A stretch of DNA of 64,000 bases, from the NCBI GenBank assembly GCA_031268335.1, contig JAIRXG010000007.1, positions 1 to 64,000 on the forward strand, read 5' to 3'. Position numbers and translations under genes: made by a program. Source of the DNA: Campylobacteraceae bacterium. Its GTDB lineage: Bacteria; Campylobacterota; Campylobacteria; Campylobacterales; Campylobacteraceae. This document shows positions 9,004-17,227 of this stretch, piece after piece (the first letter of the stretch is position 1; each line of letters starts with the position of its first letter). The notes beneath the pieces were generated by a model. The model was not told the DNA's origin. It saw only the letters and a program-made list of their open reading frames with translations, and did not search any database.

Positions 9004-9831
9004 TTATTTTTTGATTATTTGTATAATTTTGTCGCCAAATTTAACTTTTGTATCACGTTTTACAAGTGATTTAAAAACTCCGCTTTCACCCAAAAACACA
9101 ACGGTTGAACCCATTTCAAAAAAACCAAGTTCGTCGCCTTGCGATACATATAAATCTTCATACATGTAGAGAGTTTGACTATCCTCTTTGAGATTTGTAC
9201 AAATGTTTTCGTCAAAATAAAATCTCATTTTTCCCACATTAAGCGCACCTACAAAAATTAAGAAAAATTTATCCTTATCTTCTGTTTCGCACTCCAAAAT
9301 CACCCTCTCATTTTCCGTAAAAATCCCAGCTTTTTTATTTAACCACTTAAAATTTACAGGATACAACTTGCCGGAAATATGAACAGCTTTGATGATTTTC
9401 ATATAGCACGGAGAGTGATAGCGATGATAATCGGCAGGTGATAGATATAGGTTGATAAATATTCCGCCTTCAAGTTTTTTTTTCTCTTTTGCAAGGATAA
9501 AATCCCCGAGCAACGAGTTTACGCAATACGGCGAACCTTTGATTTGCAAAGCGGTAAAATCATTGCGTTTTATTGTGCCCTCCTCGCTAATCAAAGAATC
9601 GCACATGCTAATAAGCGCTTTGTCGTCTTTTACAACATCCCGCATAACTTTAAAACTTCTTGTAAAAAGAGTGTTTAGGCTTTCATAACTTTGCGGTTTA
9701 TTAAACTCTCTCATATCTATACTGAATGATTTGACATAACTTTTATTGATAAAAGCTTGTATTTTTTTTGGGAAACGTTTTGCTGCCAAAAAACCGAAAA
9801 TCCTTGAAAAAATATTCGTAGCGTATCGCAT
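9004..9831 (-). CDS. psd: Phosphatidylserine decarboxylase proenzyme
   Basis: 275 residues from the ATG at 9831. Longer in-frame starts up to 9906 run back into the upstream gene and are disfavoured, because this ATG has an AAGAG ribosome site and lies 15 bases after the preceding stop. The enzyme makes phosphatidylethanolamine at the inner membrane. The self-cleavage site is EMGST near the C-terminus: cleavage before Ser242 would give the pyruvoyl alpha chain. The LSPADYHRYHSP segment, with the catalytic histidine region, is also clear. The upstream metallophosphoesterase gene lies on the same strand. Confidence 0.95.
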   Translation of the reverse strand: MRYATNIFSRIFGFLAAKRFPKKIQAFINKSYVKSFSIDMREFNKPQSYESLNTLFTRSFKVMRDVVKDDKALISMCDSLISEEGTIKRNDFTALQIKGSPYCVNSLLGDFILAKEKKKLEGGIFINLYLSPADYHRYHSPCYMKIIKAVHISGKLYPVNFKWLNKKAGIFTENERVILECETEDKDKFFLIFVGALNVGKMRFYFDENICTNLKEDSQTLYMYEDLYVSQGDELGFFEMGSTVVFLGESGVFKSLVKRDTKVKFGDKIIQIIKK

Positions 9832-9845
9832 ATTTACTCTTCTTT

Positions 9846-10961
9846 TTATTTTAATTCTAATTTTACTATTTCCGAAGGCGCTAAAACTCTCAACGGCGGT
9901 CCCCAATATCCCGCTCCTGAACTTACAAAAATCTGTGTTCTTTGGCTATGTTGATAAAGTCCGTAAAGATAAGGTTGGTCAATCAATACAAACAATCCGA
10001 ATGGAAAAATTTGTCCGCCGTGCGTGTGTCCGCTAATTATCAAATCTACATTATCTGAAATTTTTTGTACGACTTTTGGTTGATGTGAGAGTAAAACTAT
10101 TGGCAAAGTTTTATCTATGTTTTGTAAAGCTTTTTCAACATCGGGTTTAAAATATCCAAATCTCTCGCCTCTCAAATCATAAATTCCAGCTAAATTTATC
10201 CTATCGGCTACAACCACACTCTCATTTTCCAATACTTTTATGCCAAAGCTTTGGATAAGCTTTATCACCTCTTCAACGTCGCCGTTAAAATACTCGTGAT
10301 TTCCCAAAACATAATAAATTCCAAAACGACTCTTTAAATCTTTCAAAGGTTTTAATTTATCTTTAGCATATTTTGGCGTCAAATCCACTAAATCGCCGGT
10401 TATTACGACTATATCCGCGTCAAGTTCATTTGTTAGTTTTACAACTTCTTGCATAAACTCAAGCCCTAAAACTTTTCCGATATGCACATCTGTTATTTGA
10501 GCGATAGACAACGGCGCTTTTAAATTTGCGAGTTTAACCTCTACGCTTCTTTTAATAGGTTTGCTAAAGCCTCCGACAAATCCTTTAAGTATCCATGAAA
10601 AAGCGGCTATGAGGATAGTAACGTCAAGAATGGATTTTAAAGCTCTTCTTCTTGATTCGCTAAAAGGTATTACATGTAGAGGGATTCTTAAAATAAAATA
10701 TAAAATAGAGGCAAAAAAAAGCAAAAAAGATACACCGACTAAAGAGGCTGTAACTTGAAGTAAAATAATACTCGCGCCGCCTCTTCTAAAAGAGACAAAA
10801 TAATATACTTCTAGAATTGTCATAATAATAAGTAGAATTGCTATAATCCATCGCCACTTTTTAAAAAAATCTATACGATAAAAAAAACAAACGAATGAAA
10901 AAAGATTTAAGCAGAACATTACTGCGGACGCAATTATGCTAAAATTTACCAAAAGCAACAC
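9846..10961 (-). CDS. Membrane-anchored calcineurin-type metallophosphoesterase
   Basis: About 371 residues. Three to four hydrophobic segments occupy residues 1 to about 135. The catalytic domain follows: DVHIGK (GD/DxH motif), VVITGDLVDL, LGNHEYF and near the end SGHTHGGQIFPFG, together the full set of dinuclear metal ligands. It resembles the YkuE/YaeI group, which hydrolyses phosphodiester or pyrophosphate bonds in lipid metabolism; the natural substrate is not shown. The start is uncertain: GTG at 10961 sits directly against an AAAAAGG site, so TTG at 10958 or 10952 is possible. It overlaps nothing and is cotranscribed with psd, which would suit a phospholipid-related role. Confidence 0.85.
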   Translation of the reverse strand: MLLLVNFSIIASAVMFCLNLFSFVCFFYRIDFFKKWRWIIAILLIIMTILEVYYFVSFRRGGASIILLQVTASLVGVSFLLFFASILYFILRIPLHVIPFSESRRRALKSILDVTILIAAFSWILKGFVGGFSKPIKRSVEVKLANLKAPLSIAQITDVHIGKVLGLEFMQEVVKLTNELDADIVVITGDLVDLTPKYAKDKLKPLKDLKSRFGIYYVLGNHEYFNGDVEEVIKLIQSFGIKVLENESVVVADRINLAGIYDLRGERFGYFKPDVEKALQNIDKTLPIVLLSHQPKVVQKISDNVDLIISGHTHGGQIFPFGLFVLIDQPYLYGLYQHSQRTQIFVSSGAGYWGPPLRVLAPSEIVKLELK

Positions 10962-11029
10962 CCTTTTTAAACTTAAATAACTATTTTACAAGATTGACGC
11001 TAAATATAATATAAACATGTGATTATTTT

Positions 11030-11038
11030 TGGTATAAT
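11030..11038 (+). promoter_or_regulatory. Extended -10 promoter of the DUF2157 gene
   Basis: TGGTATAAT (TGN-TATAAT) lies 24 bases before the ATG at 11063; the leader carries a CAAGGGCAAG ribosome site. No clear -35 is seen, as expected for an extended -10. Confidence 0.65.
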
Positions 11039-11062
11039 GGGAAAAAAATTTCAAGGGCAAGT

Positions 11063-12328
11063 ATGAAAGAGTCTCTTCCATGGCTAGAAAAAGAGTTGCC
11101 AATTTGGGTCGAAAAAACTCTCATAACAAGAGAAAACGCCGATATTTTGCTTAACATGTACAAATTAAAACAAAATATAAATTCTAAAATACCTTTTATT
11201 ATACTTGCAGCATTTGGCTCTTTACTTATTGGAATCGGCATTATATCCATATTCGCTTACAATTGGAGCGAACTTTCAAGACATTTTAAAGGCATCGCAG
11301 CCATATTTCTTCTAATTTTTTCGCAATGTATCGCTTTTTTGGCAAAACGTTATAAGCCAAACAGTTTGGCAGCAAGCGAAGCTGCAAGTATTTTTTGGTT
11401 TTTATCTTTTGGTTGTTCGCTTGCTATAATGGGGCAAACTTATAATTTGGGCGGAAATTTAAGCGACTTACTGCGAGTTGTGGTCTTTTTGTCGTTGCCG
11501 ATTGTATATCTTTTTAATTCAAAAGGTGTCGGCATTTTACTTTTTATGTCCATAACTTTTTTGATATGTACCGATATTGAATACTTAGCGCAAATATCAA
11601 AAACTAGTAAAATTTATCTTGACCTATTTTTATTATTTGCTTGGCTGCCGTTTTATATACTACATCTAAAAAATAATTTAAGATCAAACTCTACTATATT
11701 TTTAAATTTGACGTTTATCTCTGGCATGTTTCTCATGTTGATAGCGTACACACTACATTTACACTACTCACTTATCCCAAATATAACTGTTTTGGCTGCA
11801 ATTTTTTGGATTTTGGGAGTGTTTTTGTATGGCGAAAGCGAGAAGTTTTACATACGCGTTTTTGAAATTTTATCAAAGTTTACAATATTTGCAGTACTTT
11901 TGGTATATTGCCTCAATGAGCGTCTACGCGATTCATACGAAAATTTTTTCTATCCTTTTGTTGTAGTTTTTATTATTCTCTTTTTGCTGTTTTGCATGTA
12001 TAAAAGAGAGAGGTTCGATGAACTTATTATACCGTTATCGCCTGTTTTACTCTTGGTTGTTTCCTCTTACTATGCCGATAGTCAAACCTTTTTTATCTTT
12101 AACATGTATGTTCTCATAGGCAGTTTGGCGATGTTGGTCAGCGCAGCAAAGAAAGTAAACGTCGCATTAGCAAATCAAGGAGTCATCCTAATCTCAATAT
12201 TGGTTGTTATACGCTTTTTTGATTCGGATTTAAACTTTTTAGTTAAAGGAAGCGCTTTTATAATCATAGGTATCTTGTTTTTAATACTAAACGTAGTAAT
12301 GAGAAAATATATAAAGGATAAAAGATGA
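11063..12328 (+). CDS. DUF2157 polytopic membrane protein
   Basis: 421 residues. The soluble N-terminus of about 45 residues, with LPIWVEKTLITRENADILL, matches the DUF2157 start, followed by about eleven hydrophobic helices. The role of the family is not established; it is regularly found next to a GDYXXLXY-domain protein, as here, which suggests the two act together in the inner membrane. The stop overlaps the next ATG by four bases. Driven by the extended -10 promoter just upstream. Confidence 0.85.
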   Translation: MKESLPWLEKELPIWVEKTLITRENADILLNMYKLKQNINSKIPFIILAAFGSLLIGIGIISIFAYNWSELSRHFKGIAAIFLLIFSQCIAFLAKRYKPNSLAASEAASIFWFLSFGCSLAIMGQTYNLGGNLSDLLRVVVFLSLPIVYLFNSKGVGILLFMSITFLICTDIEYLAQISKTSKIYLDLFLLFAWLPFYILHLKNNLRSNSTIFLNLTFISGMFLMLIAYTLHLHYSLIPNITVLAAIFWILGVFLYGESEKFYIRVFEILSKFTIFAVLLVYCLNERLRDSYENFFYPFVVVFIILFLLFCMYKRERFDELIIPLSPVLLLVVSSYYADSQTFFIFNMYVLIGSLAMLVSAAKKVNVALANQGVILISILVVIRFFDSDLNFLVKGSAFIIIGILFLILNVVMRKYIKDKR

Positions 12329-12873
12329 ACCGTTTTAAGAAGTACTTTTTTGCGGCATTTTTTACTTTATGCGTAATACAGCTTATCACGGTCGTCTACT
12401 CGGCAATAAAATATGAGACTATTTTGCTGTTTGGAGATGTTATTACTCTAAAAGCAGAACCTGTCGACCCATATGATCCGTTTAGAGGCAGATATATAAC
12501 GTTAAATTTTGAACAAAGATATATAAATACAAAAAAACAGTTTAACGAAACAAATATTTTCTTTATTACATTTAATAATAAGGAGAATTTTAGTATAATT
12601 GATGATATTTTTGATATTCCTCCGCAAAGCAATGAGCTATATCTTGAAGTAAAAGGATATATTTATACAAACGGCAAAGTAAATATAACTTATCCTTTTG
12701 ATAGATTTTACATGCAGGAGAATTTAGCGCAATATGTGGATAGTCATGGGCAAAAATTTTTTAGCGATAACGAGGTAGCGGCAAAAATAAGAGTACTGAG
12801 CGGTAAGGGTATCATAGAAAATGTAGTCGTAGGGAATGTATCCATAAGTGAATTTATAAAAGAGCAAAAATGA
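12325..12873 (+). CDS. GDYXXLXY-domain protein (partner of DUF2157)
   Basis: 182 residues. An N-terminal membrane anchor (about 8-28) is followed by an extracytoplasmic domain with the signature segments LFGDVITLKAEPVDPYDPF, RGRYITLNFE and KVRVLSGKG-like motif near the C-terminus. The family motif G-D-x(5)-L is recognisable, although the tyrosine of GDY is replaced by Val. Coupled to the DUF2157 gene by a 4-base overlap with an AAAGGA site. The function is unknown. Confidence 0.85.
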   Translation: MNRFKKYFFAAFFTLCVIQLITVVYSAIKYETILLFGDVITLKAEPVDPYDPFRGRYITLNFEQRYINTKKQFNETNIFFITFNNKENFSIIDDIFDIPPQSNELYLEVKGYIYTNGKVNITYPFDRFYMQENLAQYVDSHGQKFFSDNEVAAKIRVLSGKGIIENVVVGNVSISEFIKEQK

Positions 12874-12945
12874 TTCATAACGGATACTATTCTTACATGT
12901 AAACATGCAAATAGTCAAAAATCTAAAAAAGCCTGAGGAGGTAAA

Positions 12946-13161
12946 ATGACAAATAAAGAATTTGCTAAAAGATTAAAAGAGGTGAATTTAACCCGCAAAG
13001 AGTTCGCAATGCAAGTTGACTATGCTTATCAAGCCGTATTAAATTGGAGTAATCACCCAATACCAGGATGGGTAGACAGCTGGCTAAATCATTATGAATT
13101 AGCCCGAAAGTACATTAAATTAATAGAAGACTTAAGAGAATTACAAGACCCATTAATATAG
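12946..13161 (+). CDS. Small helix-turn-helix-like protein (71 aa), unassigned
   Basis: The start has a very strong ribosome site (GAGGAGG, 5 bases before ATG), so it is likely a real gene. The sequence KEFAKRLKEVNLTRKEFAMQ followed by AYQAVLNWSN resembles the first three helices of Cro/CI-type DNA-binding domains (helix 2 TRKEFAMQV, recognition helix YQAVLNW), then PIPGWVDSWLNHYE and a charged helix. A small transcription regulator is the best guess, but I cannot name a family. It stands alone between the GDYXXLXY gene and the nrfA terminator. Confidence 0.65.
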   Translation: MTNKEFAKRLKEVNLTRKEFAMQVDYAYQAVLNWSNHPIPGWVDSWLNHYELARKYIKLIEDLRELQDPLI

Positions 13162-13235
13162 CTTTCATTTTGAGATATTAAAAATTCGTTTTCAATAGCT
13201 CAAGTCAAGTAAAAATGGTTTTAAAATGGGAAAAT

Positions 13236-13265
13236 TTTAAGGGGTATGTTTTACTACCCCTTAAA
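13236..13265 (-). terminator. Terminator of nrfHA
   Basis: An 11-bp perfect inverted repeat (13236-13246 with 13255-13265, core AAGGGGTA/TACCCCTT) with an 8-base loop lies just past the nrfA stop. On the minus strand it is followed by an AAAATTTT stretch. It could also serve the convergent small HTH gene. Confidence 0.75.
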
Positions 13266-13271
13266 CATCGG

Positions 13272-14813
13272 CTATTTAGAGTTTCCAAAATATGAAGAGA
13301 CGTCGTCTTTGTAATCTCTTATTTTTTCATCTAAAATACCTTTTTGAGCAGCAAGCTTTCTCCACTCAATTTCTAAAGTCTTTTTGAAATTGAGTTTTTT
13401 CTCTATCTCCGCATCCATATCAACGCCGGAATATTTGCCTGTAAGCGTTTGAGCTTTGTCTTTTGTTGAAAAATCAGGAGCTTCATAATTGAATACACCA
13501 TGTTTTGCAAGAACAGATACAAGAGCTAATCTTGCTTTTTGAGCATAATCTATAGCCGTACCAAGCATAAACAAAGATTCATCCGGCGCATGAAAAAATC
13601 CGCCGTGACTTGCCACTACATAGTCCCATCTCCATTGCGCTATTCTGATATCGTGTAATATATCATCCATCTCATCTTGCGTTGCGCCGACTTCCCAAGC
13701 TTTTGCCGCTTCAAGATGAGCTTTAGCTATATTATTGATAGATATGTCAAATAAAATCTCTTTTCTGTCATATTTTTCTTTAATTATGTTTTTTAATTTT
13801 GCTTCGCTCTCTCTATGGCAAGTCATACAACTTCTATCCATAGTTTCAAGCGGATTTCCAACTTTGTGATCGGAATATTTTACCGAACCTTCTTGCGTAT
13901 AAGGCATATGACAATCTGCGCAAGAGACGCCTTTTTTGCCATGAATACCGGTAAGGTGAAGTTCATAATCCGGATGTTGCGCTTTGATAATCGGCGTTTT
14001 TGAGATAGCGTTTATAAAATCTGCAAACGGTTTTCCGTCGGCAAAATTTGAGCCGTTTTCATAATACTTTTCCATATCCGTCGCCCTCAATCCCTCCTTC
14101 CAAGGAAGTTTTACCGTCATAGCCGTTTTTTCATTATTGTCTCCGTACTTGAGGGGTGAGAAATGATATTCCGAATGACACTGCGCGCAAACCAAATCTC
14201 TTTTTGTTTGGTGAGTCGAATCTTCAAAAGTTCTCAATCCGGCATCTTCCAAACCTTTATTTAGATAACCTCTTCCCATTTTAAGCTGTGAAGTCTTAGG
14301 GTCATGACAGTCGTAGCAACCTATAGAATTTACTATTTCATTACCCCATCTATTCCATTTTCCTGTAAAAAAATCCAAATCGCCGTTTGTCTCCATCAAT
14401 CTTACTACATCCGGAGATTTGCATGTCCAACATGCCGTCGGAAGCGGACTATCGCTCGTTTCTGTAGGAGAACCTACTCTCAATGTATTTACATTATCTT
14501 GCACAGCATAATAGTGACCGCGAGGCGCATTGTAATCTTTGGCGAAAGGATATCCTGCCCACAAAATAGCAAGCTGTGGCCACTTTTTGATCATATCCTT
14601 AAGCTCATGGTCATTTTTTGTCTGCTTCCACGAATCGTGTTGCCTTGGATAATACTTTTGCCATTCCGAACTAAACGTGGGTTTGTCTATCTGAACTTTG
14701 GTATCGACCAAACTTTTTCTCTCCTGTTCTTTGGCATTAATATCGCCGGATAAAAATCCTAATACGCCAATAACAATGATGAAAACCGCCAATAACAGTA
14801 TATACTTCTTCAT
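13272..14813 (-). CDS. nrfA: Cytochrome c552 ammonia-forming nitrite reductase NrfA
   Basis: 513 residues. Periplasmic pentahaem enzyme reducing nitrite to ammonium with six electrons. An N-terminal signal/anchor (3-20) is followed by the hallmark CWTCK (128-132), whose lysine binds the active-site haem iron, and by four CxxCH haem motifs: CYDCH (164), CAQCH (207), CADCH (296) and CMTCH (327). It is the downstream gene of nrfH-nrfA with a 10-base gap; NrfH anchors NrfA and passes electrons from menaquinol. The NrfHA arrangement is typical of Campylobacterota and Deltaproteobacteria. Expression is probably controlled from the FNR/CRP-like site before nrfH. Confidence 0.97.
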   Translation of the reverse strand: MKKYILLLAVFIIVIGVLGFLSGDINAKEQERKSLVDTKVQIDKPTFSSEWQKYYPRQHDSWKQTKNDHELKDMIKKWPQLAILWAGYPFAKDYNAPRGHYYAVQDNVNTLRVGSPTETSDSPLPTACWTCKSPDVVRLMETNGDLDFFTGKWNRWGNEIVNSIGCYDCHDPKTSQLKMGRGYLNKGLEDAGLRTFEDSTHQTKRDLVCAQCHSEYHFSPLKYGDNNEKTAMTVKLPWKEGLRATDMEKYYENGSNFADGKPFADFINAISKTPIIKAQHPDYELHLTGIHGKKGVSCADCHMPYTQEGSVKYSDHKVGNPLETMDRSCMTCHRESEAKLKNIIKEKYDRKEILFDISINNIAKAHLEAAKAWEVGATQDEMDDILHDIRIAQWRWDYVVASHGGFFHAPDESLFMLGTAIDYAQKARLALVSVLAKHGVFNYEAPDFSTKDKAQTLTGKYSGVDMDAEIEKKLNFKKTLEIEWRKLAAQKGILDEKIRDYKDDVSSYFGNSK

Positions 14814-14823
14814 TTTGTCCCCT

Positions 14824-15354
14824 TTATTTTACATATTTTACGCCAAGATTATCAGGCGTCGCGCTTAAGCCCCTTACTTTCCCGTGAGGCACTTCTTTGT
14901 GACAATCCCAGCAACGTCTTCCCGTATTTACCGTTAAATCGTCATAACGATGATTTATATCGCTATTTGCCGCCATAACAGATGTTAGAGAAGCATGACA
15001 AGAGATACAGTTTTCTTGCACGCGCTTTGCCCCGTCACTACTTATGACAATAGCGTTTTCATATCTATTAAAAGTAAATGCGACAGCGTGATTTAAACCG
15101 TCTTTTGCTTTAGCGATATACTTTTTAACCCACATTTGCGGCAGATGACACTGCACACAAGCGGCCACAGACGCATGTGAGCTATGCTGCCATGTAGCGT
15201 ACTGTGTATTCATCACATGACAGTTGATACAGGCTTTTGAATCGCTTGTAAGGTATGATGAAGCTTTTGCAATGTTTAACGTATAGATTAAAAATCCTAA
15301 TGCAACAACAAATGCAACCGCTGAGCACACCGCAAACAGTTTGCGTGTTTTCAC
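14824..15354 (-). CDS. nrfH: NrfH, membrane tetrahaem menaquinol dehydrogenase for NrfA
   Basis: 176 residues of the NapC/NirT family. One N-terminal transmembrane helix (about 7-28) is followed by four CxxCH motifs: CINCH (42), CVQCH (66), CISCH (116) and CWDCH (148). Met48 in CHVMNTQY is in the position of the unusual axial methionine of haem 1 in NrfH. It oxidises menaquinol and feeds NrfA. A GGAGGAG ribosome site precedes the ATG. Confidence 0.96.
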   Translation of the reverse strand: MKTRKLFAVCSAVAFVVALGFLIYTLNIAKASSYLTSDSKACINCHVMNTQYATWQHSSHASVAACVQCHLPQMWVKKYIAKAKDGLNHAVAFTFNRYENAIVISSDGAKRVQENCISCHASLTSVMAANSDINHRYDDLTVNTGRRCWDCHKEVPHGKVRGLSATPDNLGVKYVK

Positions 15355-15389
15355 TACTCCTCCTTAGATTGAGATTTTAATATTTTTAT

Positions 15390-15429
15390 TTTATACTTAT
15401 TTGATATTCTTTGCATTGACATATATCAA
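15390..15429 (-). promoter_or_regulatory. FNR/CRP-family box and -10 element of nrfHA
   Basis: The 14-mer TTGACATATATCAA (15416-15429) differs by one base from the FNR-type consensus TTGAT-N4-ATCAA. On the minus strand TATAAA (15395-15390) lies about 30 bases downstream centre to centre, which is close to a class II activator layout (site centred near -41). The nrfH ATG is a further 36 bases on. Confidence 0.6.
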
Positions 15430-15547
15430 AACATAAAAGTCACAACGACATACTTTATTAAGTTCTGAAACGAGATTGATTATTAATGCACACTTTGGTA
15501 TACTTAAAAGTTTATTTTTCATTTAGGCACTTTGATAGGGTTTTTAT

Positions 15548-16456
15548 ATGTTCAAATATTTCGTCTTTGCTTGCATATCTTTTATTTTATTTTCCGGATG
15601 TGCCACAAAAGTTGAAATAATATCTTTCACAGACGGCGCATTTATAGACGAAAATCTACCTATTTATATAGACGCTGAAAATAATTCGTATCCTTTTCTA
15701 AGCGAAGCTATAAAGAACGAACTTGAAAAACAGATAATCAAAGACGGTTTTTTGATAAGCGAGCAAAACGCTTCATATCGCTTGGATTTGAAATTGTTAT
15801 CACATGATAGATTTGCTTACCGCAGATATGAGCCTTCTTATTATTACTCCAACATCAAATGTACTCCCAACGGCGAGTGTTATCGTATTCCCAGAGTCGT
15901 ATATGTGCCATGTTTAGATGTTACGGATAGTATACATGTAGTACTTAAAACATCAAATTTGCATACTAATGAAACTAAAGAGTTCCCAATAACAAGCAGA
16001 GAGTTTGCCGATAATTGCCGAAATGGTCTTAATTACTCATATGGTTTTGGCTCCGATATATTTTTAGCTAACAACGTCAAACATGAAAATATAATATTGA
16101 CGGCAAAAAAGATAAAAGATACAATTTTTCCTATCAAAACTATGCAAAAAGAGAAGCTATTGAGCGAAATAAAAAGCACGCAACTCTCTCAAGAGAAAAT
16201 AGAAATCTTCGAGCAAAGTTTTAAAGCGGCTTCAAAAAAAAGTTATGGGGAGGCGATTTTAGGCTTTGAAAAACTAAAAGAGCTGACAAACAACGAAACG
16301 CCTTATGAAGTATATTTGAATTTAGGACTTTTATATGAACACGAAGAAGATTTGGATAAGTCTTTGCAAAACTATCAATATTTAATACAGATAATGCCTG
16401 AATCCGAAAATTACATAGAAAGAGTGCTTATAAAAAAGCGCTATGAGAAAAAGTAA
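15548..16456 (+). CDS. Lipoprotein with C-terminal TPR-like repeat, unassigned
   Basis: 302 residues. The signal peptide ends in LFSGC (lipobox, Cys18). Residues about 20-185 form a domain I do not recognise, rich in Tyr, with four cysteines (CTPNGEC, CLDV, DNC) that could form disulphides in the periplasm. Residues about 220-300 look like tetratricopeptide repeats (YGEAILGFEKLKEL, YEVYLNLGLLYEHEEDLDKS). The gene overlaps the TetR gene by 14 bases, so it may be cotranscribed with it. No specific role can be assigned. Confidence 0.8.
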   Translation: MFKYFVFACISFILFSGCATKVEIISFTDGAFIDENLPIYIDAENNSYPFLSEAIKNELEKQIIKDGFLISEQNASYRLDLKLLSHDRFAYRRYEPSYYYSNIKCTPNGECYRIPRVVYVPCLDVTDSIHVVLKTSNLHTNETKEFPITSREFADNCRNGLNYSYGFGSDIFLANNVKHENIILTAKKIKDTIFPIKTMQKEKLLSEIKSTQLSQEKIEIFEQSFKAASKKSYGEAILGFEKLKELTNNETPYEVYLNLGLLYEHEEDLDKSLQNYQYLIQIMPESENYIERVLIKKRYEKK

Positions 16457-17111
16457 AATTATGCCTACATGTACAAAAATCTCAAAAGAGTCGTTAAGCC
16501 CAAAAGAGAAAGCAAGATATGATAAACTGATTGACGCCGCGTCTAAAGTTTTTTCGCAATACGGATTTGAAAAAGCCAAAATGTGCGAAATAATCAAACA
16601 AGCAGGCGGTTCGTTTGTAACTATGTATAAAATTTTCGGCAATAAAGAGACTATTTTTGCCGAAGTTCTATTTCGTAAAATAGATGAAAATTTTTCAAGC
16701 ATAGAACATTCCGCCATCTCTTATAGTGAAAATCTGGAAGATTTCTTATATGATATCGGTAAAAAAATTATAACATTTGCCACAACAAACGATGCTATTG
16801 GCTTTCATAGATTGATAATTTCCGAAGGCTATAAAAATGATGCGAAAATAGGAAAACTTTTTTTTGAAAACGCCATAAAGCGTACAGCGTCCATAGTGGC
16901 AAAGTATTTTATAAGAGAGAGAGAGAGAGGAAATATCGACGTAGAATGCCCTACTTTAGCAGCGTATCAATTTTTGTACTTACTGAAAGAACCATTCTTT
17001 ACTGCTAAAATGCTTGGTGTAGATATAGACAATAATCCTATATTTGACGTTGAAAAATCATTGCGTCAAACGGTAAAAATATTTTCCAAAGGTATGGTTG
17101 TGAGGAAATGA
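16443..17111 (+). CDS. TetR-family repressor of the adjacent RND pump (CmeR-like)
   Basis: 222 residues from ATG 16443; an ATG at 16461 is equally possible, as neither has a strong ribosome site. Residues about 25-75 form the TetR helix-turn-helix (LIDAASKVFSQYGFEKAKM, with GGSFVTMYKIFGNKETIFAEV as the recognition part). The C-terminal ligand domain is only family-like. It lies directly upstream of a three-gene RND efflux locus, and a CmeR-type inverted repeat sits between them, which fits local repression of the pump. An (AG)8 tract in the coding sequence (REREREG, about residue 160) could slip and truncate the protein. Confidence 0.88.
   Translation: MRKSKIMPTCTKISKESLSPKEKARYDKLIDAASKVFSQYGFEKAKMCEIIKQAGGSFVTMYKIFGNKETIFAEVLFRKIDENFSSIEHSAISYSENLEDFLYDIGKKIITFATTNDAIGFHRLIISEGYKNDAKIGKLFFENAIKRTASIVAKYFIRERERGNIDVECPTLAAYQFLYLLKEPFFTAKMLGVDIDNNPIFDVEKSLRQTVKIFSKGMVVRK
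16914..16929. repeat. (AG)8 dinucleotide tract inside the TetR gene
   Basis: Eight AG units in the ligand-domain half of the repressor gene, encoding alternating Arg-Glu. Gain or loss of one unit shifts frame and removes the last quarter of the protein. Confidence 0.75.
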
Positions 17112-17133
17112 TACAAATTTTATCTTTAGACTC

Positions 17134-17163
17134 TTGACTTATTGACAAAAGAGAGGATATAAT
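17134..17163 (+). promoter_or_regulatory. Sigma70 promoter of the RND efflux operon
   Basis: TTGACT (17134-17139), an 18-base spacer and a perfect TATAAT (17158-17163). Start of transcription would be near 17170, about 9 bases before the operator-like inverted repeat. A second TTGACA at 17142 is too close to the -10 to be used with it. Confidence 0.75.
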
Positions 17164-17178
17164 TACCAACCTTAAAAA

Positions 17179-17194
17179 TGTAACTGCTATTACA
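17179..17194. promoter_or_regulatory. CmeR-type operator TGTAA-N6-TTACA
   Basis: The 16-bp inverted repeat TGTAACTGCTATTACA has the same half-sites and spacing as the CmeR operator known from the cmeR-cmeA region of Campylobacter jejuni (TGTAA-N6-TTACA). It lies just past the predicted transcription start of the pump operon, where a bound repressor would block initiation. Confidence 0.7.
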
Positions 17195-17227
17195 TAAATT
17201 TTTAGACTAAATATTGGAGCTACAAAA

